A stretch of DNA of 64,000 nt from Ascarosepion bandense (Eukaryota > Mollusca > Cephalopoda > Sepiida > Sepiidae): the NCBI GenBank assembly GCA_037127315.1, contig JBBBDQ010001122.1, positions 5,187,001 through 5,251,000 on the forward strand, given 5' to 3'. Positions within the stretch are counted from its first letter, which is position 1. Each line of letters opens with the position of its first letter. This document shows positions 19,855 through 31,739 of this stretch, in pieces. The notes beneath the pieces were generated by a model. The model saw nothing but the letters and a program-made list of their open reading frames with translations. It was not told where the DNA came from and did no database searches. Position numbers and translations under genes: made by a program.

Positions 19855-20130
19855 AATGTGGAACGAGAAATCGGAGAACCGACTTCGAATTCTTACTGAA
19901 TTCATTGTATTCACTTACGCGCAAATACCCATGGGAAAAGTATATATCCATTTCTTCTCTTTCCAGCTATGGGTTAAACAACAGGATAGATTTGGTTCTA
20001 TAGCCTTGGCTGGCAACCAGTCTGTCGAAGAAAGTAATATAAACCTACTGTGGGAAAATATTCTGCCCAGTCAGTCATGTCTCGAAAGGGGTACGGGTAT
20101 CCCGTATGGTACTTGACTGATTGACTGATA
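19855..20130 (+). mobile_element. tRNA-derived SINE, family A
   Basis: Begins within the tRNA-like head (GGAACGAGAAATCGG), then body and tail. The tail hairpin region is partly deleted (CATGTCTCGAAAGGGG) and it ends GTACTTGACTGATTGACTGA. Confidence 0.75.
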
Positions 20131-21030
20131 ACCAAGAGTGTCTAATAACAGTTATATTGTTTAGAATAATGTTAAACTTGACAAGGCTCGAGAGCCACTC
20201 AGAGTATAAAAATAGTATTAAAATGGTTATAATGAATGAGGCGGGTGATATAAATTAAGGAGATCGTGGGTTCGATCTTGAGGATAATGAGGTTGGATAA
20301 CTATTAACCCTTGATTTGAAGAGGTTAAAATTTTTGCAAAGTGGCAGTAAAAGGATTAGTGGAAGTTTTTTTCTGATATATGAAATACGGAAGTTATGAG
20401 GTTGATTAGACTCTATGGAAGAAGCATGGCGTAAAGGTCCGGACAGGTGGAACTAAAGCTCATGCAAACATTTACCATAAAAATAGTGATAGACGTGCGG
20501 CGTTGTATTTATAAGAAAGAGGCCGCGTGGTAAGGATGGAAAGTGTGGATTGATTAGTTCCAGCCCAAATATAACAGAACTACTTAATTTTTGGTTAAAT
20601 ATATCAAACTTATAACCTTCCTTATGCAGAAAAACGACATATATACAAACCCCTACTAATGTTAAACACCGCCTGATACACCAGATGCAATAATAGATTG
20701 TTGGCGGACAACAAAAGTTTGAAAAGCGATAGCCGGCGAAGATGATTGACAGATATATCTGGCCGTGGACGACAACACGAAAAAGCAAAAATGCGTAGGA
20801 AATTGGGGGTTATATAAATGAGGGGTTTTTTGCAAAAATCCGACGGGTTCATGTGTGTGTAAAAGCAAGTGGATTTTGCGTGTTCTGGAAGAAATCCAAC
20901 CAATTTCAGAATAAAGGCCTACTATTATACAAGATGTATCAAATACTTTTACAAACTTTGGGGACAGGTTCCTCACACGTAAACAAAGACAAAAGTTCAT
21001 GTAACATATGTACTCAAACCCTTTGTTTTT
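20131..21030. other. Unassigned stretch before the satellite
   Basis: No gene recognised. 20925-20980 already carries satellite-like words (CAAATACTTTTACAAACTTT, GACAGGTTCCT), and 20725-20770 resembles 14105-14140. The overlapping minus-strand frames at 20453-21000 have no domain signature. Confidence 0.4.
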
Positions 21031-24000
21031 AGTTAAGTTTAAATTTTACTGTAGACGCTGTTAAATGTACAATCTCAGATACAATCGAAAACACTTTTAC
21101 AAACTTTGGGATGGGTTCCTGAAACTAAAACAAGGTAAAATGTCTTCAGAGTTATTAAGTTTAAATTTTACTGTAAACACTGTTAAATGTACAATCTAAA
21201 ATACAATACAAAATACTTTTACAAACTTTGTGATGGATTCCTGAAACCAAAACAAGGTAAAATGTTTTTTGAGCTACCAAGTTTACACTTTACTGTTGAC
21301 GTTGTTAAATGTACAATTAAAGATACAATCCACAACATTTTAAAAACGTTGTGATGGGTTCCTAAAATTAAAAAAAGTAAAATATCTTTTAAGTTATAAA
21401 CAAATACTGTGATGGGTTTCTGAAACTAAAACAAGGTAAAATGTCTTTTAAGTTATTAAGTTTAAAATTTATTGTAGACGCTGTTAAATCAACAATTAAA
21501 AATACAATCCACAACACTTTTACAAATTTTGTGTTTGGTTCCTGAAACTAAAACAATGTAAAATATTTTTTGAGATATTAAGTTTAAATTTTACTGTAGA
21601 CGCTGTTAAATGTACAGTTAAAGATACAATCCACAACGTTTTAAAAAGTTTGTGATGACTTCCTAAAAATAACAAAAGGAAAATGTCTTTTAAGTTATTA
21701 AGTTTAAATTTTATTGTAGACGCTGTTCAATGTACAGACAAAGATACAATCAACAACTATTTTACAAACGTTGCGATGGGTTCCTGAAATTATAACAATG
21801 AAAAATATTTTTTGAGCTATAAAGTTGAAATTTTACTGTAGACGCTGTTAAATATACAATTAAAGATACAATCCAAACCACTTTTACAAATTTTGTGTTT
21901 GGTTGCTGAAACTAAAACAATGCAAAATGTTTTTTGAGTTATGAGATTTAAATTTTACTGTAGACGCTGTTAAATGTACAATTTAAGATACAATCCAAAT
22001 CACTTTTACAAACTTTGTGATGGGCTCCTGAAACTAAAACAATGTAAAATGTCTTTTGAGCTATTAAGTTTAAATTTTACTGTAGACACTGTTAAATATA
22101 CAATTTCTATTAAGTTTAAATTCTACTGTAGACGCTGTTAAATATACAATTTAAGATACAATCCAGAACACTTTTGCAAAAGTTGTGATGGTTTCTGAAA
22201 CTAAAACAATATAAAATACCTTTTGAGTTATTAAGTTTAAATTTTACTATAGCCGCTGTTAAATATATATTTTAAGATACAATCCAAACACTTTTCTAAA
22301 CTTTGTGATAGGTTTCTGAAACTAAAACAGGGTAAAATGTCTTTTGAGTTATTAAGTTTAAATTTTACTGTAGACGTTGTTAAATGTGCAGACTAAGATA
22401 AAATCCACAACTCTTTTGCAAAGATTGTGATAAGTTCCTGAATCTGAAACCAGGTAAAAGGTATTTTGAGTTATTAAGTTTAAATTTTATTGTAGACGCT
22501 GTTAAATGTACAGTTAAAGATACAATCCACAACGTTTTAAAAAGTTTGTGATGACTTCCTAAAAATAACAAAAGGAAAATGTCTTTTAAGTTATTAAGTT
22601 TAAATTTTATTGTAGACGCTGTTCAATGTACAGACAAAGATACAATCAACAACTATTTTACAAACGTTGCGATGGGTTCCTGAAATTATAACAATGAAAA
22701 ATATTTTTTGAGCTATAAAGTTGAAATTTTACTGTAGACGCTGTTAAATATACAATTAAAGATACAATCCAAACCACTTTTACAAATTTTGTGTTTGGTT
22801 GCTGAAACTAAAACAATGCAAAATGTTTTTTGAGTTATGAGATTTAAATTTTACTGTAGACGCTGTTAAATGTACAATTTAAGATACAATCCAAATCACT
22901 TTTACAAACTTTGTGATGGGCTCCTGAAACTAAAACAATGTAAAATGTCTTTTGAGCTATTAAGTTTAAATTTTACTGTAGACACTGTTAAATATACAAT
23001 TTCTATTAAGTTTAAATTCTACTGTAGACGCTGTTAAATATACAATTTAAGATACAATCCAGAACACTTTTGCAAAAGTTGTGATGGTTTCTGAAACTAA
23101 AACAATATAAAATACCTTTTGAGTTATTAAGTTTAAATTTTACTATAGCCGCTGTTAAATATATATTTTAAGATACAATCCAAACACTTTTCCAAACTTT
23201 GTGATAGGTTTCTGAAACTAAAACAGGGTAAAATGTCTTTTGAGTTATTAAGTTTAAATTTTACTGTAGACGTTGTTAAATGTGCAGACTAAGATAAAAT
23301 CCACAACTCTTTTGCAAAGATTGTGATAAGTTCCTGAATCTGAAACCAGGTAAAAGGTATTTTGAGTTATTAAGTTTAAATTTTATTGTAGACGCTGTTC
23401 AATGTACAGACAAAGATACAATCAACAACTATTTTACAAACGTTGTGATGGGTTCCTGAAATTATAACAATGTAAAATATTTTTTGAGTTATTAAATTTA
23501 AATTTTATTGTAGACGGTGTTAAATGTACAATTAAAGATACAATCGACAACACTTTTGCAAACCTTGTGATGGATTCTTGAAACTAAAACAATGTAAAAT
23601 ATCTTTTGAGCTATTAAGTTTGAATTTTACTGTAGACGCTGTTAAATGTGCAATTAAAGATCCAATCCAAAGCACTTTTACAAATTTTGTATTTGGTTCC
23701 TGAAACCAAAACAATGTAAAATGTTTTTTTAGTTATTAAGTTTACATTTTACTGTGGACGGTGTTAAATGTACAATTTAAGATACAATCCACAACACTTT
23801 TACAAACTTTGCGATGGGTTCCTGAAACTAAAACAATGTAAAATATTTTTTTGAGTTATTAAGTTTAAATTTTACTGTAGACGCTGTTAAATGTACAATT
23901 TAAGATACAATTCACTACACTTTTACAGACATTGTGATGGGTTTCTGAAACTAAAATAAGGTGAAATATCTTTTGAGTTATTAAGTTTAAATTTTACTCT

Positions 24001-24560
24001 AGACGCTGTTAAATGTACAATCTAAGATACAATCCAAAACACTTTTACAAACTTTGTGGTGGGTTCCTGAATGCAAAACAATGTAAAATATCTTTTGAGA
24101 TATTAAGTTTAAATGTCTCTCTAAACGCTGTTAAATGTACAAACTAAAATACAGTCCACAACACTTTAGCTAACTTTGTGACGGGTTCCTGAGACTAAAA
24201 TAAGGTAAAATCTTTTGAGTTATTAAGTTTAGATTTTACTGTAAACGTTGTTAAATGTACAATATAAGATACAATCCAAGACACTTTTACAAAGTTTGTG
24301 ATGGGTTCCTGAAACTTAAAACAGGCAAAATGTGTTTTGATTTATTAAGTTTAAATTTTATTGTAGACGCTGTTAAATGTACAATCTAAGATTTAATCAA
24401 CAACTCTTTTACAAACTTTGTGATAGTTCCTGAAATTAAAACAATGTAAAATGTCTTTTGAGTTATTAAGTTTAAATTTTACTGTTGACGCTGGTAAATG
24501 TACAATCCAAAACACATATACAAATTCTTTGATGATTTTCTGTAATCAAAGCAATACAAA
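21031..24560 (+). repeat. Satellite, ~120-bp unit, about 29 copies
   Basis: Unit order: AAGTTTAAATTTTACTGTAG, ACGCTGTTAAATGTACAAT, AGATACAATCCA, CACTTTTACAAACTTTGTGA, TGGGTTCCTGAAACTAAAAC, AATGTAAAATGTCTTTTGAG. Copies vary at scattered positions; one half unit is present near 22104 and again near 23001. The array runs directly into the decayed transposon at 24561, whose end shares the unit's sequence. Confidence 0.95.
21607..23395 (+). repeat. 896-bp higher-order duplication inside the satellite
   Basis: The word TGTACAGTTAAAGATACAAT lies at 21611 and again at 22507, 896 bp apart. From there both copies agree almost base for base for the full 896 bp, including the odd half unit. I noticed only single-base differences such as TTTCTAAAC versus TTTCCAAAC. 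This marks a recent unequal exchange or segment duplication. Confidence 0.9.
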
Positions 24561-25620
24561 ATGTCAATTTGAACACATGTCGAAAAAATCGTCGTAGTAC
24601 CTCAACACTGCAACTTGTAACAAATGTTCAAAATGTCCTCCACTTACTTCTACACACACATGACCCCGTTGGATTATTGACTCCATTGACTTTCAAATAT
24701 GCCCACACGTTGTCGAATCGTTTTACAGGCCCACGGGACACGTTGATGAAGCGTCTTTGCATCATTCATGTCTGCTGCATAAACCAATTTTTCAGGTGGC
24801 TCCACAGATTTAAATCCTAATTGTTAAGGTCGAAGGAACATGCAGGCCATAGAACTGTTCTTCCTCTACCTATTTATTTTTCATGGTTGATGTCAATCAG
24901 TGCATAGCGGCATCACACATGATCCACATGAGTCATCGTATTAGGAAGTGTACATCCTCTAGCAGGCCTGGAAATGTGTTTGAAATAAAGCCCCTGTAGA
25001 CAGCTCTTGTAAGACGTGCAGGGAGAACATATGGACCTACCAGACAGTCACCTACAATTCCAGCACACACATTAATCGTAATGTGTTGCTGTGTTCTAGC
25101 CTGTATTATACCACGGAGGTTCCGATCCCGGCCACAAATGATGGTTGTATAAATTTGTTATTCTATCTCTTCAAAATGTTGCTTCATCCGTAAACTAGAC
25201 TGAAGAGACAATTAACGGACAGGCAGTTGGTGTAATAAGCCTCCCGTGGTGACTGATCAAAGGGTGAAAATCCTGCAGATATTGCAAATAATACGGATAC
25301 AAAAAATACTCTCGAAGTACCCTCCATGCGATATACGACATATTAAGGCCACTTAACGTGTGCTAATAAGTGACTCGTCTCTGACAGCCTGTAGAAAGTG
25401 TTCTTCGTGGTCAGGCGTACGAACGGATCTCGGCCCTTCCCGATCCATAATTTGTGGGGCAACGGTTTCTGTCTCAGCAACGTGGTTATAAACAGCATCA
25501 AAGTCTGGAAACGCAATCTGATACAGCCGTGCAGTTTCGCTCGGCAGCTGTAGTACAAAAATGGGAACATTTGTTTACGGCGAACTAGTCTTAAGAACTG
25601 CTTTCAATTAATATCAGAAA
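24561..25620 (-). pseudogene. DDE transposase relic (IS630/mariner-like family with DUF4817-type sequence)
   Basis: Minus-strand fragments in order: 'WRVLREYFLYPYYLQYLQDF', 'FTDEATF' (first catalytic aspartate box), 'NHHLWP', 'GLYFKH', a region like 'WPA.SFDLN', 'LKN.VYAAD', 'TLHQRVPWACKTIRQRVGIF' and 'VCVEVSGGHFEHLL'. This is the usual order of a transposase group common in arthropods and molluscs. Multiple stops and frameshifts. It lies beside the satellite, which may derive from its terminal sequence. Confidence 0.8.
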
Positions 25621-26483
25621 GCTCTATTACGGGTGTCTTTGAGTGTCCGGTGCTATTGAACATTTTTGACTTGAAAGCATTAGGCTTTAGAACATTAACT
25701 GCATTGGTGTGTGTAAAATTGAGCACATCTTATCACATCGGCAAAATATTTCTAATGATTTTGTTTTGTTTTGTTTTTAGTTTTTTTTTTTTGTTTTTTT
25801 TAGGGAGGACAATTATGTGTTTACGATTTTATTTTATTTACTACTACTATGGGTTGTTCACCTATGATATAATAAATGTTTGGTTCTCATAAGTAATTTT
25901 TTTAAATTGTCTTCCTTTTTCTTTCTTTCTTTCTTTCTTTCTTTAATCTTCCTATACACATTCACCCGCACACGCACATTTTATACACTTACACTCACTA
26001 ACTTACAAACTCCTACACACACCCAAAAACCTAGCACACGTGAAAAACGATTTGGTTCGTGTTTTAAAAGACAACACCGCCATAATGAGCAAGCATAAAA
26101 TGTTTTAACTTCCGGGTCATAGATGCGCCATCTGTTTGTTCTGCCTGATAACAAACAGAAAGGGCTGATGGAATTTGCCATAAACATGCCGATGAGAAGA
26201 TAATGGACTTAATGTAACGGTTGTTATTTTGATGCTTGTAAAAAGAAATTCCAGCAACGAAAACAATAAAGAAAGAAATTGAGACAGATTTAGATGTATT
26301 TCGATATTATATAAACACAGAATGAGTTCTCCTAGTAACCTTTGTTTCTATTCAATTTTCTAAATATCAGCCTCTATTCAAAGCCAGTGTCTTCATTTAA
26401 AACCTGTGTTTCCGTTTAAAATCTCCATTTTGAAATATTTTCCAAAGCATGGTTTGTCGAAACAAGTCCCAGCTTATATACTA
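25621..26483. other. Unassigned stretch
   Basis: T-rich runs (25780-25800), a (CTTT)n tract at 25918-25945 and CAC-rich sequence (25955-26040). No gene identified. Confidence 0.4.
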
Positions 26484-27004
26484 CTAGCAGTATAGCCCGG
26501 CGTTGCTCGGCTGTAATGAAAGCTTTAAAACTAAACCATCGTCCTGGAGCTCAGAATCTTTTGACGTTGACACGAAAGACTAAAAAACAATAGTTGTTTC
26601 CAGTTAAAGCGAAACCATAGACTGAAAGAAAAATGAATGGATGTAAGTCAAATTTTAATTTCCTGGTATCGATATCAAATTTCCTGCACTACTGTAAGAA
26701 CTGCAACCTTGAAGCTTCTGAATATCGTTTTTTATGTCTTTGTCTATGAGTGTATCAAATTTGATTAAAATCGGACCACTCTTTCTATAACGCGATTTTT
26801 TCGATTATCGATTTTCGATATTTATTGGTGGTACCTTGATACAAAACCTAGCTAAGAACACTCGCAGACGCTTATAGTACAACTGTGTAAATTTTCAAGA
26901 AAATCGGTTCAGCCGTTTCGGAGCCTATAGGTAACGGATACACACACACACACGCGTGCGCGCGCGCACACAGCGACAAAGATCCATTTATAAATAAGTT
27001 TAGA
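26484..27004 (-). mobile_element. Non-autonomous Helitron-like element, copy 4 (complete)
   Basis: CTAG at 26484 preceded by A, GC hairpin (GCCCGGCGTTGCTCGGC) directly inside, other end AAGTTTAGA then T at 27004. The interior includes the short 26550-26690 segment shared with the long form. Confidence 0.85.
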
Positions 27005-27394
27005 TTCATGTGTTACAAGTAAATAACGTGATTGGTCATTAATAAAATCAAAAGCATTAAAACTAGCACACATTTAATTTCATCTGGAAACATCTACATT
27101 TCAGTAAGTCCACCTAACAAATCCTGATACTCCTAAAGCAAGTCATTATCAATATTATTTAAAAAAAAAAAACGTTATATACTATAAGATGAAACTCACT
27201 TGATAAAGTTTTCATATAAACATAACTTGGACAATATTACTAACAGTACTCGCTTCATACCAGGTGTAAACATTGATCTGTTTACATATTCTATATTTAT
27301 ACTAGGAGTACTGAAGAGTAGAACGAGAAGAGTATAACCATGTAGATTAAATAAAGGATTCAGTCTGAAATTCACTGAAGATTATCCGGATCGA
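27005..27394. other. Unassigned stretch
   Basis: AT-rich. May be PLE-related because it precedes a hammerhead-like terminal motif, but no coding motif is visible. Confidence 0.35.
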
Positions 27395-27444
27395 TAGACA
27401 CCTGAAGAAGACTGTAGGTTACAACAGCCGAAACGTTGTGATAA
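27395..27444 (+). ncRNA. Hammerhead-like motif of PLE type (GAAACGUU class)
   Basis: RNA order: GACAC, CUGAAGA (position 7 A, tolerated), stem II with CUGU ... ACAG, CGAAAC, GUU as the cleavage triplet with an ACGU minimal stem III, then GUGA pairing with CAC in stem I. Followed by the 'aaagatgaggacaagagtcc' family block. Confidence 0.6.
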
Positions 27445-27816
27445 TAACAATAAAGATGAGGACAAGAGTCCGAATATAAATAGTGTAGATAATTTATCAG
27501 GCGAGAAATTCGGACTCAAAAATTGATTTACATAATAAAATTTAATATAGTGTTGACAGATAGATAGATATGAAAAAACATAGATATATAGATAGATTGC
27601 GTAATTTAAAAATACTGTGGTAAACGTCTAGGACTCTGAACCTCAAATCTGTTTTTTTTTTTTTAACCAGATTTTATATCCTGGCCGAAAAAAAGAACAG
27701 AAGGAAATATGCATTATATATAATGTTTATAGTCATATAAAATTAATGTCTAACTTTCAAGGAACAGGGATCATCACCCAAAAACATGTACCCATTAAAT
27801 ATAACGTTTATAATAA

Positions 27817-28020
27817 CTAGCGGAACCCGTGGAATTTCCACGGAAGGATAATTATGATTTCCTAGAAAAATTTTACTTTGACATACTACAAATGATAGTA
27901 ACGTCTTCAAACATAAAGGTATTTGGTAATAAAATAACGATAACACAGAGTGTGATTTTATTAAAATATCTATAAAAGTAATGTCCATAGAGGCTACTTT
28001 ACTGTAATTTTATATTATAT
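27817..28020 (-). mobile_element. Second Helitron-like 3' end
   Basis: CTAG at 27817-27820 is followed inward by CGGAA and a perfect hairpin CCGTGGAATTTCCACGG. This is the arrangement of a Helitron 3' terminus read on the minus strand, with a different sequence from the main family. The 5' end was not located; the right limit given is arbitrary. Confidence 0.45.
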
Positions 28021-28990
28021 TAAGCGGTGTATCCACAGATCGTAACCAAAATACTGTAAGCTATTTTGTGAGAGATTTTGAAAGAGAAAATGTTTGTTTT
28101 TTTTATTACTGAAAAGTCATGGCTCCTGTGTCCATTGTAAACAGAAAAGACCAACTGAGCAATGGCCAAGGGTGTAGAGGCCAGAAATTTCATTATTAGG
28201 TAGCAGGATACGACAACAAACCTATCTATTTTTACTATGTTGTACAGTACACACACATATATATATACATACATACACACAATTACTGCTACAACCACCA
28301 GCTTAAGCTGCTACTGCTAAGGTAATGCTATAGGCTCTCTCTTCCTACTCTCTCACTCTAGTAACTTTTCCGTTTGGCAAAGCTAAGAGAAAGGCTTAGA
28401 AGAGTAGCGTTTATAGATTATAAAAAGATAGAGGGCAAGGAAAAGCTCGTGTAGAGAGTAAGTGTAACGGACAGAGGAACTAAATAACTATGGAAGGAAC
28501 AAGCAGAATTATTATATGATAATACGAAAATAATACTGAATGTATAAAAACCGTTAAACATTTAAAAATTACATTTTTTTTTTATCTTTTCACCCCAAAA
28601 AAAGCAACAAAGCCACTAACATGCAAGGGTGTTACTGAACGCAAAAGTATTATTAACAAGCAATAATGATGAAAGAACAGAAATTAAGGAGGCAGAATAT
28701 AACGATAGACATTGGATTTATATTTTTGAAGATCAAACTTGACTGGCAAGCAAGTTTTGTTTGTTAATTTTTTACACATAATTTATTATTGATTACTTGC
28801 TTTTCGTTGTTGATTAATATTATTATTATTAAGAGTGTGCCCCTGCTGTTAAAAATCACGACAAAATATTTATTTGGATATCCCGTCTAAAATGACGGCA
28901 ACATAACTTACATATTGATATATCTATTATTGAGTATCTTACATAAGACAAAAGAAAAATATAATACAAGCCCCCTGAGCCTGACTGGAG
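28021..28990. other. Unassigned stretch
   Basis: AT-rich with short (TA)n near 28255-28275. No gene or repeat family recognised. Confidence 0.4.
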
Positions 28991-28992
28991 TG

Positions 28993-28993
<1 letters not shown>

Positions 28994-29033
<40 letters not shown>
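28994..29033 (+). repeat. (AT)n microsatellite
   Basis: About 20 AT units, abutting the PLE terminal fragment at 29038. Confidence 0.95.
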
Positions 29034-29036
<3 letters not shown>

Positions 29037-29037
29037 A

Positions 29038-29160
29038 TGCGTGTTTCATTAAATAATATAGACAAGTTTTGTCTATTTTATGTAAATTTTTTTCATATTG
29101 TCTGATAGGCTTAACAGAATTATCATTGAATGAAGAAACAAAATCAGAATATTGATACAT
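29038..29160 (-). mobile_element. PLE terminal fragment, inverted copy
   Basis: Minus strand encodes 'DFVSSFND', 'IRQYEKN' and 'KTCLYYLMKHASI', matching the coding-like stretch downstream of the main PLE (45297-45418: 'DFLLSFND', 'IRRYERILHKI', 'LSILFNETCI'). It ends exactly at (AT)n. Confidence 0.7.
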
Positions 29161-29215
29161 GATTTTTATGTCATAATTGTTTGTCCGTGAATTGTTATAC
29201 TATAATGTAATTAAC

Positions 29216-29396
29216 ATCTTGGAAAATGGCTTATGTAAGCCGAAACCTTAGACTGAATTATAAAACAATATGTATCAATATTATGATTTTGTTTCTTCAT
29301 TTAATAATAAAGCTATTAAGCTTATCAGACAATATGAAACAAATTACATAAAATATATAGATAAAATTTGTCTATATTATTTAATGAAACATGCAT

Positions 29397-29398
<2 letters not shown>
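29216..29398 (+). mobile_element. PLE terminal fragment with hammerhead-like start
   Basis: Starts with ATGGCTTATGTAAGCCGAAAC, a stem-loop followed by GAAAC as in a hammerhead stem II plus core, but the CUGAUGA box is not kept. Then the same coding-like stretch as 45297-45418, ending at (TA)n 29399-29437. It is in inverted orientation to 29038-29160, with a short gap. Confidence 0.7.
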
Positions 29399-29438
<40 letters not shown>

Positions 29439-29439
29439 C

Positions 29440-29640
29440 TTGATTATTGCAAAAAAATAAACTAATATTTTACTGTTGAAGAGCAAACAAGCTGCAAGTG
29501 CTTTCATAACTGGTAGTAAAGAGAATACATTGAACCGACTCCACCTCACTATTCTCTCTCTCTCTCTCTCCCGACGCGCGTAACAGGAAGAATATATATG
29601 TATAGTTTTTGGTCATAATTAAATTAGACTATTAAACAGT
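29440..29640 (-). mobile_element. Repeat family Z, copy 2
   Basis: ATTGCAAAAAAATAAAC, AAGTGCTTTCATAACTGGTA, GTAAAGAGAATACATTGAAC, (CT)n and CGCGTAACAGGAAGAATAT follow the same order as 61395-61660. Confidence 0.55.
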
Positions 29641-29753
29641 TGTATTAACAGGTGTTCAATACAGTTATATTGTAGAACTTTTAAATATTTTTCATTTGTA
29701 AACGAGTTATTACGCCACCCAGGTTTCTACCTTTCGGTGTCTTCATGCGATAT

Positions 29754-29756
<3 letters not shown>

Positions 29757-29809
<53 letters not shown>
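29757..29809 (+). repeat. (AT)n microsatellite
   Basis: About 26 AT units, close to the hammerhead element at 29836. Confidence 0.95.
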
Positions 29810-29811
<2 letters not shown>

Positions 29812-29835
29812 GACGTTAAAAACACAATATATATA

Positions 29836-29999
29836 GTCATCCACAGACAGATCTGTTTCGCTGTATCACAACTCATCAATACGGTTAAACATCCGATTGT
29901 TTTTTTACCTAGGATTGAAACCCGACCGAATTGGCGTCAGTGTCCGATTCTACTTCTCAGCTATGTGCGCTCGGTAAAAGTAGGCAGATTTTTAGCGTA
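29836..29999 (-). mobile_element. Hammerhead SINE-like element, partial copy
   Basis: Contains one ribozyme (29836-29890) and the tRNA-like part (A-box-like AGCTGAGAAGTAGAA, B-box-like GGGTTTCAATCC on the minus strand). It breaks off into (TA)n at about 30000. In the ribozyme the first core base is changed (UUGAUGA for CUGAUGA), which should abolish cleavage. The other core parts (GCGAAAC, palindromic CAGAUCUG, GUC) are kept. Confidence 0.75.
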
Positions 30000-30070
30000 T
30001 ATATATATATAATGACGTTAAAGACACAAATTTTATTAAGATTGGCCATGCCAAATATTCAAACAAAAAC

Positions 30071-30113
30071 ATCAGTCGACTGGTTTCGTCCCCACTCATC
30101 AGAACTGTAATCA
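30071..30113 (-). ncRNA. Minimal hammerhead ribozyme (different family)
   Basis: Minus-strand RNA: CAGUU, CUGAUGA, stem II GU-gggg-AC, GAAA, C-ca-G minimal stem III, cleavage triplet GUC, then GACUG pairing with CAGUU as stem I. All conserved core bases are present. The flank (AGACACAAATTTTATTAAGA) and the (AT)n at 30000-30012 suggest a PLE terminal region. Confidence 0.75.
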
Positions 30114-30249
30114 AGGAAATATTATGAAGAATAAACAACTGTTATATACATATATACACACACAACGATCTTTATTTTAGTAGAGAGAATTACATTTCCA
30201 CATATTTATATGGGCATTCTTATTTCTGGGGTCTTTTTATTTTTGTTTT

Positions 30250-30530
30250 TTTAATCGAATTTACCCAATGCAAGACAGTACAATCAGTAAGACACAATGG
30301 GTTACTGAGTGTGAAAGAATTAAAAAACAGAGACATTATTAAGGTACTAGAACAATAGAAAAGTAATCAGGAAGACAACTGATAACGACTGGCATTGTAT
30401 TTCAATTTTTGAAGATAAAAATTGGATGGAAAACAAGAAGCCGGAAGAGAGTTCACAGACGAAAATTGCGAGGGAAGAAACTGTAAGCATAGAACTTGCG
30501 GTTGCGTCTAGCCTTTTCAAATGTAAAAGT
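30250..30530 (-). pseudogene. LINE 3' end (CR1/L2-like)
   Basis: Same block order as 745-1075 (AGTAAGACACAATGGGTTAC, GAGAGTTCACAGACGAAAAT, GAAGAAACTGTAAGCATAGA). No frame intact. Confidence 0.6.
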
Positions 30531-31076
30531 ATGAGATTTTACTGCCTATAATTTATATTTTCAGGTATTAAAATAAAGTTAACAGGTACAGACTTTGACA
30601 TGCCACAAAAGGAGATGTGCATTTCTTAAATAGGGCAAATTTACCTTGATTTACTGCTCCCTGCCTATTATTTCTTACAGTTGATCTTAGGGTACCATTT
30701 TTCTTCCATGATTACACCAACCGATTCCACTTTTTTCTTTTGAGGAACCGCTTTATAACTCTTTGAAAAAAATCAAATGACTAGCATCGCTACTCTTGAA
30801 ATCATTATCAAAGCCCATGAATTTTTTATTTCTCTGGTTTCCCTCTGGTTGAATGAAACCATAACGGGGGCCACTGTATCTTAAAATTGTATGCATAATC
30901 AACATCAACCCATTTAGAACATCTATATCAAGGTCAGCTCACTTGGTAGTTTGGTGTATTGGTGTTGTTAGTTAATTTAGCATAAGTAAAATAAAATCAG
31001 AATTTCGAATGACGATATTCAAATTTTTTACCAATGTAAAAAACTGAAGCAATAAAATCTTTCTGGTTAGATTATC
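30531..31076. other. Unassigned stretch
   Basis: No gene or family recognised. Confidence 0.4.
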
Positions 31077-31348
31077 TTTATTATTATTATTATTATTATT
31101 ATGTCATTTTTCATCATATTTCGATTTCTGCTTTGGTCTCACTACCAACCAAGTCTGCGGGGAGACCTAAGGCAGGTCGTGGCGTGTTGTTATGACTCCA
31201 TTTCATGTTTTTCTATCTTCCCTATCATCCCTAGCATTACATAGATAAAGTTTTCCTTAGTGTGTGGGCTGTACATAATAAGACAATTTTTTCTATATCT
31301 CTTAAGCTGGGGTTTCCAGGGATTCTTTCAATGTGTTGTTTTGTTCCA

Positions 31349-31352
<4 letters not shown>
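31077..31352 (-). pseudogene. LINE C-terminal fragment, (TAA)n-tailed family
   Basis: Minus strand encodes 'IERIPGNPSLRDIQKI' and 'LLSTAHTLRK'-type sequence matching 63574-63834. Its own 3' tail is (TAA)n seen as (TTA)n at 31077-31102, and it is flanked by a second (TTA)n at 31353-31397. Confidence 0.75.

Positions 31353-31397
<45 letters not shown>
31353..31397 (+). repeat. (TTA)n microsatellite
   Basis: About 15 TTA units between two LINE fragments. Confidence 0.95.
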
Positions 31398-31665
31398 GCA
31401 ACACTTCTACATTCCTCAATACGCCTGAACTTTACAACTTGTATCCGTCATACCACCAACACAAATATGAAGCATCCCTATTCACTTCTCACGGCAATAT
31501 GCTTTCTCAACCACCACAATCTTGACCTCCTTAAGTCTACGATTAACCGTTATCATTCCTGCATAACACTATGAACTAGACTTGTTTTTTTGTATCCTCA
31601 TAAAACACGACGCAGTAACCACTTACCTTGAGTGGCTCTTTGGCCTTACTATTCGGTGTAATGTT
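31398..31665 (+). pseudogene. LINE C-terminal relic (STVNRY family)
   Basis: Contains 'LDLLKSTINRYHS' and further on 'LEWLLGL'-like words, as in the copy at 38560-38890 ('FFKSTVNRYLFYT', 'YLEWLLDLV'). This is the typical C-terminus of jockey/CR1-type RTs. Fragmented. Confidence 0.5.
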
Positions 31666-31739
31666 TGTAAAAAAGATGAGTTAATACCTGGCATACTTGG
31701 TGGGTTGAATAGCAATCAGAAAACCATCGTCAATCGGAA

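Noticed and set aside
20453..21000. Overlapping minus-strand frames of 93-112 residues before the satellite
   Set aside because: Three overlapping frames of similar length, no family motif and composition as in the flanking non-coding DNA.
29737..30012. Frames with long IYIY runs (also near 36840 and 45419)
   Set aside because: Translations of (AT)n microsatellites.
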